Positions 17,608-26,248 of a stretch of DNA of 64,000 nt are shown here, piece after piece (positions within the stretch are counted from its first letter, which is position 1; every line of letters begins with the position of its first letter). The notes beneath the pieces were generated by a model, which saw only the letters and a program-made list of their open reading frames with translations, searched no databases and was not told the origin of the DNA. This DNA comes from CBDBES01 sp965204465 (GTDB taxonomy: Bacteria > Spirochaetota > Leptospiria > Turneriellales > CBDBES01). The stretch lies in assembly GCA_965204465.1 (NCBI GenBank), contig OZ241995.1, positions 1,130,920 to 1,194,919 of the forward strand, written 5' to 3'. The position numbers and the translations under genes are program-made.

Positions 17608-17730
17608 AGCCTGACGGTCGATGTCTACCCCGTAGATATGACGGGTCAGAATCTTCTTGTTTCATTTTAATGGAAAGACGGTAGGCATTCTCTCCTGTTT
17701 GATAGATATTACCGTCTTTTATATTTTTAT

Positions 17731-19068
17731 TCAGAACCTGCTTTTTGGCGTAGACTGCCCAAGATACCATTTCAAAAGATAGTCGTAAGCTCTTACTAAA
17801 AAAGAACCAGAACCGCAGGCAGGGTCGAGAATGGCCAGGATATTTGAAAATGGAACGTCGTTCACCTGTGCCGGCAGGGATTTGGCTGCCTGTGACTTTT
17901 TTACCCTACCCCCTGTTTTTTGTTCAAAATCAGCAGGTTTTCTACCTTTGAGTTTTTCACCTAGTGTATTCTCTACGATGTAGTCTACTATATATTGGGG
18001 GGTATAGTATACGCCGCCTGCCTTGCGTACTTCTGGTTTTTCTTCTACCTTTGCCTGATGTGATGCGGTGAGGCGGATGGTTTTGCCTAAAAACTTTTCG
18101 TAGATAGAGCCCAAAATTTCAATGGGCAATACCGAAAACTCGTAAGGGCACTTGGGATAATAAAGTCCTCTTATAATAGAGTGGAGGGTTTTGTCTTCAA
18201 TGTTCAGTTTAGAGATATATTCCTCTGGTTTAAAAAGACTGGAATTATATTTTTCGTCTGCTTTTTTAAAAAACTCATCGAGTTGGGGGTATACCTTATT
18301 TTTGGCTTCCAGAAACTTCTTTAAGCTACCGTATTCTTCTATGTTCTGGTCTTCGGCAAAACGCAAAAAAATGATGCGGTCAATGATTTTCTGAACGGCA
18401 TAATTGATGTCGTAGGTTTCCAGGTTTTTATTGTTTTTGGCGATTGTTTTGGCTAAGTCTACCCGCCATTCGTCTATGGTCTTTAAAAATTCTTTGTCAA
18501 CTTCTGAGGTTCCTTTTTGGCGTTTTTTGTCAGAGATGTATTTGTCGAAGCTGCCTGTTAAAATGGCTTCTTGTGAAAAAGTGCCTTTGAGATATTCCCA
18601 TTCTTTTTCATAATCAGTAAATTGGCAGTAGAATATCCGCCCCACAGAGGCATCGTCTCTGTGATGTGGCTTGATGCGGGTGTCGTATACGGCGAATTCT
18701 TCAAAGTCGGTTAAAATAGACAAGGGAAGCTTGGCGGTGTAAGCATAGCGTCTGATCTGAAAGGCGGGTGAGGCAGCGTGTTTGATGTCAATTGACGGTT
18801 TTTTTGCCTCTACAAAAAATTTACGGGTGCCTCCGATGCGAAAAGAGTAATCAGGGGCCTTGGGTTTTCCTTGTATGATGACTTTGTCTTCCCTAACCAC
18901 TTCGCGGTAGTCTTCGGAATAGCCTTTTTTATTGCTGACATCCCAGCCAAGCTGGGTAAAAAATTTGTCGATAAAATCAACCCTGACATTTGCTTCATCA
19001 TACGAAGCTCTTTTATATTGTTTAAGGTTGCGTTTAAATGTTTCTATCAAGCCAGATAGATTCTGCAT
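17731..19068 (-). CDS. Type IIG restriction-methylase, N-terminal part (frameshifted)
   Basis: 445 residues. The N-terminal nuclease domain shows PDYSF..FFVEAKKPS (residues about 75-95), a PD-(D/E)xK core, followed by IRRYAYTAKLPLSILTDFEEFAVYDTR, standard for this family. A helical connector leads to YYTPQYIVDYIVENTLG and the SAM motif I DPACGSGSFL (about residue 425). The frame then ends 19 codons later. The true continuation (KKQVLNKNIKDGNIYQTGEN, 17770-17660) is in another frame, and ILTRHIYGVDIDRQAVEVT (from 17655) is back in the first frame, giving a +1/-1 pair about 100 bp apart. The full gene (15712-19068) would be about 1,118 codons. Either it is a young pseudogene or the bases are misread. 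Confidence 0.78.
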   Translation of the reverse strand: MQNLSGLIETFKRNLKQYKRASYDEANVRVDFIDKFFTQLGWDVSNKKGYSEDYREVVREDKVIIQGKPKAPDYSFRIGGTRKFFVEAKKPSIDIKHAASPAFQIRRYAYTAKLPLSILTDFEEFAVYDTRIKPHHRDDASVGRIFYCQFTDYEKEWEYLKGTFSQEAILTGSFDKYISDKKRQKGTSEVDKEFLKTIDEWRVDLAKTIAKNNKNLETYDINYAVQKIIDRIIFLRFAEDQNIEEYGSLKKFLEAKNKVYPQLDEFFKKADEKYNSSLFKPEEYISKLNIEDKTLHSIIRGLYYPKCPYEFSVLPIEILGSIYEKFLGKTIRLTASHQAKVEEKPEVRKAGGVYYTPQYIVDYIVENTLGEKLKGRKPADFEQKTGGRVKKSQAAKSLPAQVNDVPFSNILAILDPACGSGSFLVRAYDYLLKWYLGQSTPKSRF

Positions 19069-19249
19069 AAACTCAAATACATAAGCTTAAATAAGTATGT
19101 CAAATAGAAAAATAGTTCACGAATTTTTCAACAGAGAGCATCAAATAGCCGCTTCAAGGATTTCTCATAATCCCGCTCAATGTTCTTAATATGTATACAG
19201 AATAGATCATGAAGGTCTCCTCAAAAAGTAAATGCAATATGTTGATCAA

Positions 19250-19414
19250 TTATTTTTTCTTAATTTTTTCAATCTCCTCTACCGAAAGACCAGTGGTTTC
19301 TGAAATAACTCCCAACTCTCTTGCAAATTCTTTTTGCTTCTTATCAGACTTAAGGAATAGCTCAACAGAGCTCTTCTTAAAGTCTTCATCATATCTTTTT
19401 GCTTTTTTCTTCAT
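19250..19414 (-). CDS. Chimeric 54-residue transposase-related remnant
   Basis: Starts after a good AAGGAG site. Residues 1-35 (KRYDEDFKKSSVELFLKS..KEFARELGV) match the helix-turn-helix start of IS3-family OrfA. The last 19 residues (ISETTGLSVEEIEKIKKK) match the C-terminal ending common in PD-(D/E)xK (Rpn/YhgA-like) transposase-family proteins. It is thus either an in-frame deletion fusion or a small DNA-binding protein. Similar sequences AATATGTATACA lie on both sides, near 19190 and 19540. Downstream, 19069-19249 holds nothing else I recognise. Confidence 0.4.
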   Translation of the reverse strand: MKKKAKRYDEDFKKSSVELFLKSDKKQKEFARELGVISETTGLSVEEIEKIKKK

Positions 19415-19551
19415 GTGAACACTCCTTATCTATGGTTCCGAGTGTCCACATTAAGAAAAAAAGAAAGAATTATTTCATAGATATAAAAGTTTTTGCATTG
19501 AAATATTTTAAAGTATTTGACTCCTGCTGTCCGATTTAATATGTATACACA

Positions 19552-20433
19552 ATGTTCAGTAAAATCAAATATCCTATTCAATTCAGTAAACTTTTATCTT
19601 TTCTTCTTTTTTTATTTTTTTTACAAGGCGCATGGCAAAGCAGCTGGGCTTTCCCACAGATAAGCAATAGAGTCGCTAGAGTTTTTCAAGAAGTAGAGTT
19701 TGGTTTTCGTCATTCCAAATTAGAAAATATTGAAAAATGCGGCGCTGAAAAAATTTATGGCTGTATAAGAATATTGATCAAAAGCCTGGAAGTGGATGAT
19801 CTGGATATACGCCACCAGTCAGCAGTTAGTTTAGGAAAAATTGGTTTGAAAAAAGCGGTTGCGCCATTACAAAATGCTATCCAAAAAGTTGATCAAGAAT
19901 TAGTAGAACAAAAAAAAGAAGCAGAAGAAGCAAAGAAGCTTTATCCAGATAAAGTAAAATCTGTGGAAGAAGCAAATAAATTTGAAAAATTATTAAAGAT
20001 AAAAAGCGATATGATCCGTGCCATTGGATATACCAGAGATTCGAATGCATCGAAATATTTAGAATCCTTTTTAACAACAAGCCCATACCCTAAAATACGC
20101 GGCAGTGCTGCTTATGCTTTAAAGTTTACTAATAATGGTACCTCTACCATGGTTTTGATCGATTCCTTAAAAAAAGAAACAGTGGAATCCGTAAGAGCTG
20201 ACATTTTAAGGATACTTATAAAGTATGATCGATATAATGTGGAACATATCAATAGGATAATCAATCTATTGGCATCGGATGATCCTGTAGCCAGATACAA
20301 TTCTGCTAATATTGCCTTAGATTTCCGCCTAAGTGAAGCTCAAAGAGACCTCAAAGACGCATTGACCATAGAATCTATAGAAAAAATCCGGAAGGTTCTT
20401 TATAAAGCTTATCGAAATTCATTTTATTATTGA
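19552..20433 (+). CDS. Secreted HEAT-repeat protein
   Basis: 293 residues with a hydrophobic signal (KLLSFLLFLFFLQGAW..AFPQ), so exported to the periplasm. The mature part is helical, with HEAT/PBS-lyase-type repeats: DLDIRHQSAVSLGKIGLKKAVAPL, SNASKYLESFL..YPKIRGSAAYAL, VESVRADILRIL, DPVARYNSANIAL. A Lys/Glu-rich coiled segment (residues about 115-145) interrupts them. Such proteins serve as interaction scaffolds; the partner is unknown. The gene ends 10 bp from the convergent mnmA stop. Its 360-residue relative at 40325 has a similar build. Confidence 0.7.
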   Translation: MFSKIKYPIQFSKLLSFLLFLFFLQGAWQSSWAFPQISNRVARVFQEVEFGFRHSKLENIEKCGAEKIYGCIRILIKSLEVDDLDIRHQSAVSLGKIGLKKAVAPLQNAIQKVDQELVEQKKEAEEAKKLYPDKVKSVEEANKFEKLLKIKSDMIRAIGYTRDSNASKYLESFLTTSPYPKIRGSAAYALKFTNNGTSTMVLIDSLKKETVESVRADILRILIKYDRYNVEHINRIINLLASDDPVARYNSANIALDFRLSEAQRDLKDALTIESIEKIRKVLYKAYRNSFYY

Positions 20434-20443
20434 TCATTCAAGA

Positions 20444-21580
20444 TCATTTTATCTTACCGCCCGCTAATATATATTTTTCTTTAGGTTCGTAAAATACAAC
20501 CGATTGTCCTGGGGTGATAGGCCATGCGGGTTCTTTTAATTTTACTTTGATGATCATTTTATTTACTGCATCAGAAAGATCTTCTTTTACGATCGTAGCC
20601 TTAACTGGTTTAGAATTATATCTAACCTGGGCCAAGACTTCTATTCCCGTTGTACCAAGATCATTTGAAGATAATCCCTGGAAGACAGGATATTCGCAGT
20701 AAAAATTTCTCTGATCTAATTCATCTGCAGAACCCACTATAATATCTCCATTTTCTAATATTTGAAGTACATATAATGGCTTGCCCGTTGAGACTCCGAT
20801 TCCTTTTCTTTGCCCTACTGTATAATTTTCTTTTCCCTGGTGTTTACCCAATATGCGTCCCTGAGAATCTCTGATAAATCCCTCTTGAAAATTAACATTC
20901 CTTTGCTTTAAAAAATTACGATAATTATTCTCAGGGATAAAACAAATTTCCTGGGAATCTGGTTTTTGGGCAACCTGGATATTATTTTTTTGAGCGATTT
21001 CTCTAACTTCATTCTTCGTGATATTCTCCAAAGGAAAAAAGGTTTTCTCTAAGGCATGCTGAGACATTCCATACAAGTAATAGGATTGATCTTTTAAATG
21101 ATCTTTTGCGGGATAGATGGTATATCTTCCATTAGGTAATTTTTTTATAGAGGCATAATGCCCTGTCGCAATTTGATCAAATCCAAGCATTTCTGCCTTT
21201 GAATAAAATTCTCCAAATTTAATGAAAGTATTGCAATGGACACATGGATTGGGTGTTCTGCCTTTTTGATAATCTGAAATGAAATAGGAGATCACTTTGC
21301 CATGGAATTCTTTTTCCATTTTCAAAGTATAAAAAGGGATCCCCAACTTTTTTGCGGTCTTTTCGGCATCTAAAATATCTTCAGGAGAACAGCATGAAGT
21401 TATTCTTTTTTTAGAAGGTGAAATTGAATTTTTTTCCTGCGTCTTATGGGGGGGGGTATCTTTTTGATATTCCCAAAAGCGCATATTTGCTCCTGTAACA
21501 TGATAGCCCTTCTGTTTCAATAAAAAGGCAGAAACCGCAGAGTCTACTCCACCAGACATGGCTACCAATACTTTTTTCAT
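20444..21580 (-). CDS. mnmA: tRNA-specific 2-thiouridylase MnmA
   Basis: 378 residues from ATG 21580 (MKKVLVAMSGGVDSAVS). An upstream TTG at 21664 would add 28 atypical residues and overlap the previous gene, so I reject it. Motifs: PP-loop SGGVDS, nucleophile cysteine in NPCVHCNTFIKFGEF, GHYA, and the second cysteine in QKPDSQEICFIP, then KGIGVSTGKPLYV. It thiolates U34 of Lys, Glu and Gln tRNAs using ATP and a persulfide donor. Last gene of the mdh-yqgE-moeB-mnmA operon. Nine G on the plus strand (21448-21456) encode a Thr-Pro-Pro-His stretch in the variable loop. Confidence 0.93.
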   Translation of the reverse strand: MKKVLVAMSGGVDSAVSAFLLKQKGYHVTGANMRFWEYQKDTPPHKTQEKNSISPSKKRITSCCSPEDILDAEKTAKKLGIPFYTLKMEKEFHGKVISYFISDYQKGRTPNPCVHCNTFIKFGEFYSKAEMLGFDQIATGHYASIKKLPNGRYTIYPAKDHLKDQSYYLYGMSQHALEKTFFPLENITKNEVREIAQKNNIQVAQKPDSQEICFIPENNYRNFLKQRNVNFQEGFIRDSQGRILGKHQGKENYTVGQRKGIGVSTGKPLYVLQILENGDIIVGSADELDQRNFYCEYPVFQGLSSNDLGTTGIEVLAQVRYNSKPVKATIVKEDLSDAVNKMIIKVKLKEPAWPITPGQSVVFYEPKEKYILAGGKIK

Positions 21581-21638
21581 CAGGGGGAAATGATCTTTAC
21601 AATAAATATTCTTTTTTTCAATGAACTGCTTTAAAGAA

Positions 21639-22790
21639 TCAATAACGGGCCATTTGAGGGTCAATCTGGGCTGCCCATTCTTCTATACCCCCTCTTAGAC
21701 TAAGTACATTTACAATGCCTGCATCCTTTAAAACTTCAATGGCAGCCATTGATCTTTTACCAGTATGGCATATAGACACAATATTCTTATCCGGTGGAAT
21801 TTCAGAGAGTCTGGAAGTTAATTCTGGCAAAGGAACCAAAGTAGAATTTTCAATATAACATATATCCCATTCTTGTGGATTTCTTACGTCTAGAAGATAT
21901 ATTTCTTCGCCACGATCTAATTTTTCTTTTAACTCGATGGGTGTAATCTCTTGTTCTTCATTTTCCACTTTTTCTTGTGGAATTACCTGTACACCGCAAA
22001 ATTGTTCATAGTCGATCAATTCTTTTATAGTTGGATTTTCAGAACAAACGGGACATTTAGGATCTTTTTTGATCTTTACTTTTCGAAAGCTCATTTGAAG
22101 TGCATCAAATAAGAGCAAATGACCTACCATAGGATTCCCTATACCAGTGATCACCTTAATTGTCTCTGTTGCCTGCATTACTCCTACAATACCGGGTAGA
22201 ATACCCAATACTCCGCCTTCTGCACAAGAGGGTACCATGCCAGGAGGAGGAGGGTCTGGATAAAGACAACGATAGCAAGGCCCATTTTTTCCGTCAAATA
22301 CGGTTAATTGGCCGTCAAATCTAAATATAGAACCAAATACATTCTTTTTTCCAGTTTGAACTGCCAGATCATTTACCATATATCTGGTTGGGAAATTATC
22401 TGTTCCATCTATGAGAACTTCATATTCTTCCGCAATCTCTTCGGCATTATTCGATTTAAAAGGAACATTATAAACGGATACTTTTGTATTAGGATTCATT
22501 TGTTGGATTCTTTTTTGGGCGACCTCTACCTTAGGCTTCCCTACGTCATCTGTGGTATACATCACTTGTCTTTGCAAATTAGAGAAATCGACTACATCAA
22601 AATCAACGATCCCGATCTTGCCTATACCCGCTGCGGATAGGTACATAGCAAGAGGACAACCAAGCCCGCCAGCTCCAACAATTAGAACAGAACCAGATTT
22701 GAGTTTTTTTTGTCCTTCCATGCCTAGTTCTGGCATGATCAAATGTCTGGAATAACGTTTTATTTCTTCTGAAGTAAGATCCATATGCAA
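21639..22790 (-). CDS. moeB: E1-like MoeB/ThiF adenylyltransferase fused to rhodanese
   Basis: 383 residues. Residues 1-250 form the E1-like domain: RYSRHLIMPELGMEGQ, GAGGLGCPLAMYLSAAG, DFDVVDFSNLQRQ, DGTDNFPTRY and the zinc pair CPVC. Residues about 275-380 are a rhodanese domain (YLLDVRNPQEWDICYI) with active cysteine in SICHTGKRSM. The MoeZ/Uba4-type architecture adenylates the C-terminus of a ubiquitin-like sulfur carrier (MoaD or ThiS) and passes a persulfide to it. Start four bases after the yqgE stop; mnmA follows after 58 bp. No sulfur-carrier gene is nearby. Confidence 0.9.
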   Translation of the reverse strand: MHMDLTSEEIKRYSRHLIMPELGMEGQKKLKSGSVLIVGAGGLGCPLAMYLSAAGIGKIGIVDFDVVDFSNLQRQVMYTTDDVGKPKVEVAQKRIQQMNPNTKVSVYNVPFKSNNAEEIAEEYEVLIDGTDNFPTRYMVNDLAVQTGKKNVFGSIFRFDGQLTVFDGKNGPCYRCLYPDPPPPGMVPSCAEGGVLGILPGIVGVMQATETIKVITGIGNPMVGHLLLFDALQMSFRKVKIKKDPKCPVCSENPTIKELIDYEQFCGVQVIPQEKVENEEQEITPIELKEKLDRGEEIYLLDVRNPQEWDICYIENSTLVPLPELTSRLSEIPPDKNIVSICHTGKRSMAAIEVLKDAGIVNVLSLRGGIEEWAAQIDPQMARY

Positions 22791-22794
22791 CTCA

Positions 22795-23355
22795 TTAATT
22801 CAAAATAGGGTCTTTTACAGTTTTGGCAAAATAAGAGTATATTCCTCCTTTTTTGTCCAGAGCCTGTCTCCACGCGGATTGAGAATCATTATGAAATATA
22901 AAATCTTTAGAAGCTTCTGCCATAAACCAGGAATTTTGAGCAATTTCATTTTCCAATTGTTCTGCGCCCCATCCTGTATAGCCATTGAAAACTTTGAAGG
23001 GAAGTGTTCCTTTGATCAAAATATTCAATAATTTTCTGCTACCTCCCAGGTAAACATTTGGTATGATTTGAATACCTGGATCATGGGTAGAAATATTACC
23101 ACTGGTATGCAATACGAATAATGCACCTGGATGCACAGGCCCGCCTTTATAGAGAGGAATATCTTTTGCTTTGGAGGGCAATTCATTTATGGCATCGTGA
23201 AGGCTTATTTCGTATGGTCTGTTCAAGATAAGCCCCAGGGCCCCTTCATGATTGTGCTCTAACAATAATATAACGGTTTCTACAAAATTAGAGTCCTGGA
23301 TCGCCAGATTAGATATCAGAAAATTTCCCTTTAACGATTGAAATTTATCTTTCAT
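22795..23355 (-). CDS. YqgE/AlgH family protein (DUF179)
   Basis: 186 residues of the conserved DUF179 fold: GNFLISNLAIQDSNFVETVILLLEHN..GALGLILNRP, YKGGPV, and FNGYTGWGAEQLENEI..NSWF. The biochemical role of the family is unknown; AlgH was named from alginate regulation in Pseudomonas. It is cytosolic, lacks a signal, and sits in a tight operon 12 bp after mdh and 4 bp before moeB. Confidence 0.88.
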   Translation of the reverse strand: MKDKFQSLKGNFLISNLAIQDSNFVETVILLLEHNHEGALGLILNRPYEISLHDAINELPSKAKDIPLYKGGPVHPGALFVLHTSGNISTHDPGIQIIPNVYLGGSRKLLNILIKGTLPFKVFNGYTGWGAEQLENEIAQNSWFMAEASKDFIFHNDSQSAWRQALDKKGGIYSYFAKTVKDPILN

Positions 23356-23367
23356 GACAAAATCAAT

Positions 23368-24324
23368 TTATAAATAGCCTAACCTCTGTAAATCATTTTT
23401 CAAAATTTCTACTGCTGCTGCACTCTTATCCAGTTCACTTTTTTCCTGCGGATCCAGTTTTATCTCAATGATCTTTTCTACTCCATTTGCGCCTAAAACA
23501 GCCGGAAGCCCTATGAATAATTCATGATAACCGTATTCTCCTTCACAGTATACCGCAGAAGGAAATATTTTCTTTTGATCCCTTAAAATACTTTCGGCCA
23601 TTGAGATGGCACTCGCCGCAGGAGCATAGAATGCAGAACCTGTTTTTAACAAGGCTACAATTTCACCCCCTCCTTTGCGGGTACGTTCTATCATGGAATC
23701 TATTTTTTCCTGTGTGATGCCTGGGAAGTTCAATAATGGAATGCCGCCTACATAGGAATAGCGGGCTAAAGGAACCATTGTATCCCCATGTCCTCCTAGA
23801 ACAAAGGCAAAAATATCTTCCACGCTTATGCCCGTTTCCATAGAAATGAATGTTCTAAAACGAGCGGCATCCAATACTCCTGCCATTCCCATCACCCGAT
23901 TCTTTGGGAAATTGGTTATTTTATAAAATAAATAAACCATCGCATCCAATGGGTTAGAAACGATGATCACATAGGAATTGGGTGCATATTTTTTTATATT
24001 TTCAGCCACAGACTTCATTATCTTTGCATTTACGCTCAAAAGATCGTCTCTACTCATGCCTGGTTTGCGTGGCATCCCTGCCGTAATAATAACTATATCC
24101 GACCCCTCTATATCTTCATAATGATTTGTGCCTTTAATGATAGAATTTAAGCCTTGTACCGGAGTAGTTTGGTATAGATCCAATGCCTTCCCCTGTGGCA
24201 TTGATTCTATTATATCAAATAAAATTACATCTCCCAGACCCTTTTGGGCTGTCATGAGAGCTAAATTGCTTCCAATTTGACCTGCGCCTATTATAGCAAT
24301 TTTTGATCTTTTGTTTTTTTCCAT
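23368..24324 (-). CDS. mdh: Malate dehydrogenase
   Basis: 318 residues, LDH-like malate dehydrogenase. NAD fold GAGQIGSNLALMTAQ; substrate loop MPRKPGMSRDDLL, whose Arg after Pro-Arg-Lys is typical of malate rather than lactate enzymes; NPLDAMVYLF; catalytic histidine LGGHGDTMVPL; tail GLPAVLGANGVEKI. Oxidises malate to oxaloacetate in the TCA cycle. First gene of the four-gene minus-strand operon. 24325-24466 is AT-rich and empty. Confidence 0.93.
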   Translation of the reverse strand: MEKNKRSKIAIIGAGQIGSNLALMTAQKGLGDVILFDIIESMPQGKALDLYQTTPVQGLNSIIKGTNHYEDIEGSDIVIITAGMPRKPGMSRDDLLSVNAKIMKSVAENIKKYAPNSYVIIVSNPLDAMVYLFYKITNFPKNRVMGMAGVLDAARFRTFISMETGISVEDIFAFVLGGHGDTMVPLARYSYVGGIPLLNFPGITQEKIDSMIERTRKGGGEIVALLKTGSAFYAPAASAISMAESILRDQKKIFPSAVYCEGEYGYHELFIGLPAVLGANGVEKIIEIKLDPQEKSELDKSAAAVEILKNDLQRLGYL

Positions 24325-24466
24325 ATTTTAGCTAACCTCTTTCTTGGCCATTAGGAATTTCAATTCTAAAAATTACAAGAAAAAAATTTTGATGTACTAG
24401 AAAATTGAAATTTTAATTTAAAAGAATTTTTAGCGAAAAAAGATCAAAAGAATGCAAAAAATTGAA

Positions 24467-25736
24467 TCAATGGGATTCAGTTGCCTTTAATTTTTTTCTG
24501 CGGAGAGAGATGATTATAACGATCAGGATCAGGCTTATATTTGAAATGCCAAGTATGCCCAGATCATTCCAGGTAAGAGAAATGTCTCTTCCCCATACAT
24601 CATACCAGTTAGCCCCATAGCCTATTAAAGAAAATATACTCAAATATAGTATCCATTTAGGCGGTCCTTGAAATAAAAAGAGAAGTATATAAAGTATCAA
24701 AGGTATCGAGAATAAAAAATGTTCTGTATCTGTATTCGTTATATTGGGTATTATAGCCAATAAAAGAAATGCTAAAATAAGAAATGACCTTGTATGCATA
24801 TCTCTATGTATATCATCTGATGAGAACTTAAAGGTATATAAAACAAAACTTAAAAAAACGAAGCTTAGAAACAATAACACTGCATAAAAATTGAACCATG
24901 AAGCATTAAAGAATTTAAAATATGAATTTAATTGGTGATATATAGTATTGCTATTCTGAAATAAATTATCTAAAGAAGCATGCTTTGAAACGGCTTCTAG
25001 CCAAGCCTAGTTTAAACTCCATGTCTTTTGCCATCCCCAAAAAAGAGTTGGAACGATGGTACTGATCATTATGAATAATAATGTATAATAGAATATTCTA
25101 TAACGTTTAAGTAAAATAAAAAGGCCTAAAAATATTAAAAAATGAGGTTTGATGATCATACTTAGCGAAAATCCCATAGAAGCCTTTAGATCGCTTTTTT
25201 TTAGATGATAATGAATCGAGATCAATACCAGAAAAAGTAAAAGAGTGTTCACATTTCCTAAATATATATCTCTATAAAGATGCTGTCCTGTGATCAAGAC
25301 AGTTAAAAAAATGATCAGATTGGGCTTTAGGTTGATTTCTGTTATATTGAAATATTTTCTGAATAATGTATAGCATATAGAAAGCGAGCTTATCAGACAA
25401 AAGATTGAATTAAAAAATAAAGAATGGATGCATAATGCCATGGCAAGGCGCCCAAAGGAGTGATCAATAAAAGAAAAAAAGGAGTGTATTTATAATAACC
25501 TGTAGCAAGTCCATAAGACTTATCGTATACCAATCCTGTAGGTTCTATGGTCAGGTCTGGATTATAATACTCAATTGGCCATAGCCAAAAACATCTCTTA
25601 TAGCGCCGTAGTATACCCTAAAATCACTTAAATAGAATCGATCTTGGGCCATTAAAAGAAATAATAATACCCAAAGCAAAAGTATAAAGAAATTTAAAAT
25701 AAAAGGATTAAAGATAAAAGAATGGTATTTAAGCAT
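24467..25736 (-). pseudogene. Broken integral-membrane glycosyltransferase, DUF2029/GT87-like
   Basis: One gene in three or four pieces. The first (25736-25551) has a membrane start and YLSDFRVYYGAIRD. A frame change gives NPDLTIEP..GYYKYTPFFLLLITPLG (around 25450-25555), typical of the polyprenol-dependent mannosyltransferase-like DUF2029 family. A second shift leads into 25441-25007 with LYRDIYLGNVNTLLLFLV and IIKPHFLIFLG. An in-frame TAG after WSLN precedes AWLEAVSKHASL, continuing to 24467 with HFLFSIPLILYIL. Two frameshifts and a stop leave no functional protein. The family assignment rests on the YGxxxP..YxYxP-type and KPH motifs and many membrane helices. Confidence 0.7.
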
Positions 25737-25760
25737 CTTATGCTTGAAGGGAAAAATAGG

Positions 25761-26171
25761 TTAAAAAAATAAGGAAAGAATTAAACATAAAGATAATCCA
25801 ATGGATGTAATTAAAAAAAATAATTTCTTAATATTTTCTTGAATGGCCTTTAATTTAAAGTCATAATGCTTAAAGACTAAAAAAAATAAGATAAAAGAAA
25901 ATATGAATAAGAAAGGAACGACCAAAATAGATAGTCCAATGAATAATTCTTTAAAGACCCCTACTAAATGAATAGCTTGAAATTCTTGTTTTGATAGATC
26001 GGCAGGCAATAATAAAATCTCGACCAATAGTAGCATGATCCCTAAAATCGGGATTAGAAAAGAAAAAAAAGTTATTTTAGAAAAAAAAATATATCTTGCT
26101 AACCTGGGATTTTGCTTTTCAGTATCCATTGATTTCCTATGAGCTTTTTCAATATGGTGTTTATACTTCAA
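25761..26171 (-). CDS. Small three-helix membrane protein
   Basis: 136 residues, positively charged N-terminus (KYKHHIEKAHRKS), then three clear transmembrane segments: FSFLIPILGIMLLLVEILLL, LSILVVPFLFIFSFILFFLV and FFLITSIGLSLCLILSLFF. No motif or family recognised. It lies 25 bp upstream of the broken glycosyltransferase on the same strand and may have shared its operon. Divergent from cinA. Confidence 0.5.
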   Translation of the reverse strand: MKYKHHIEKAHRKSMDTEKQNPRLARYIFFSKITFFSFLIPILGIMLLLVEILLLPADLSKQEFQAIHLVGVFKELFIGLSILVVPFLFIFSFILFFLVFKHYDFKLKAIQENIKKLFFLITSIGLSLCLILSLFF

Positions 26172-26248
26172 AGGGTCAAGCTTTTTAAAATAATTCTAGT
26201 TGACAATGGAATTCCATCTAAAGAAAATATTGTAGAATATACGATTTT

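Noticed and set aside
21581..21664. Upstream TTG start for mnmA
   Set aside because: Adds 28 residues not seen in the family and overlaps moeB; MKKVLVAMSGGVDS is the normal start.
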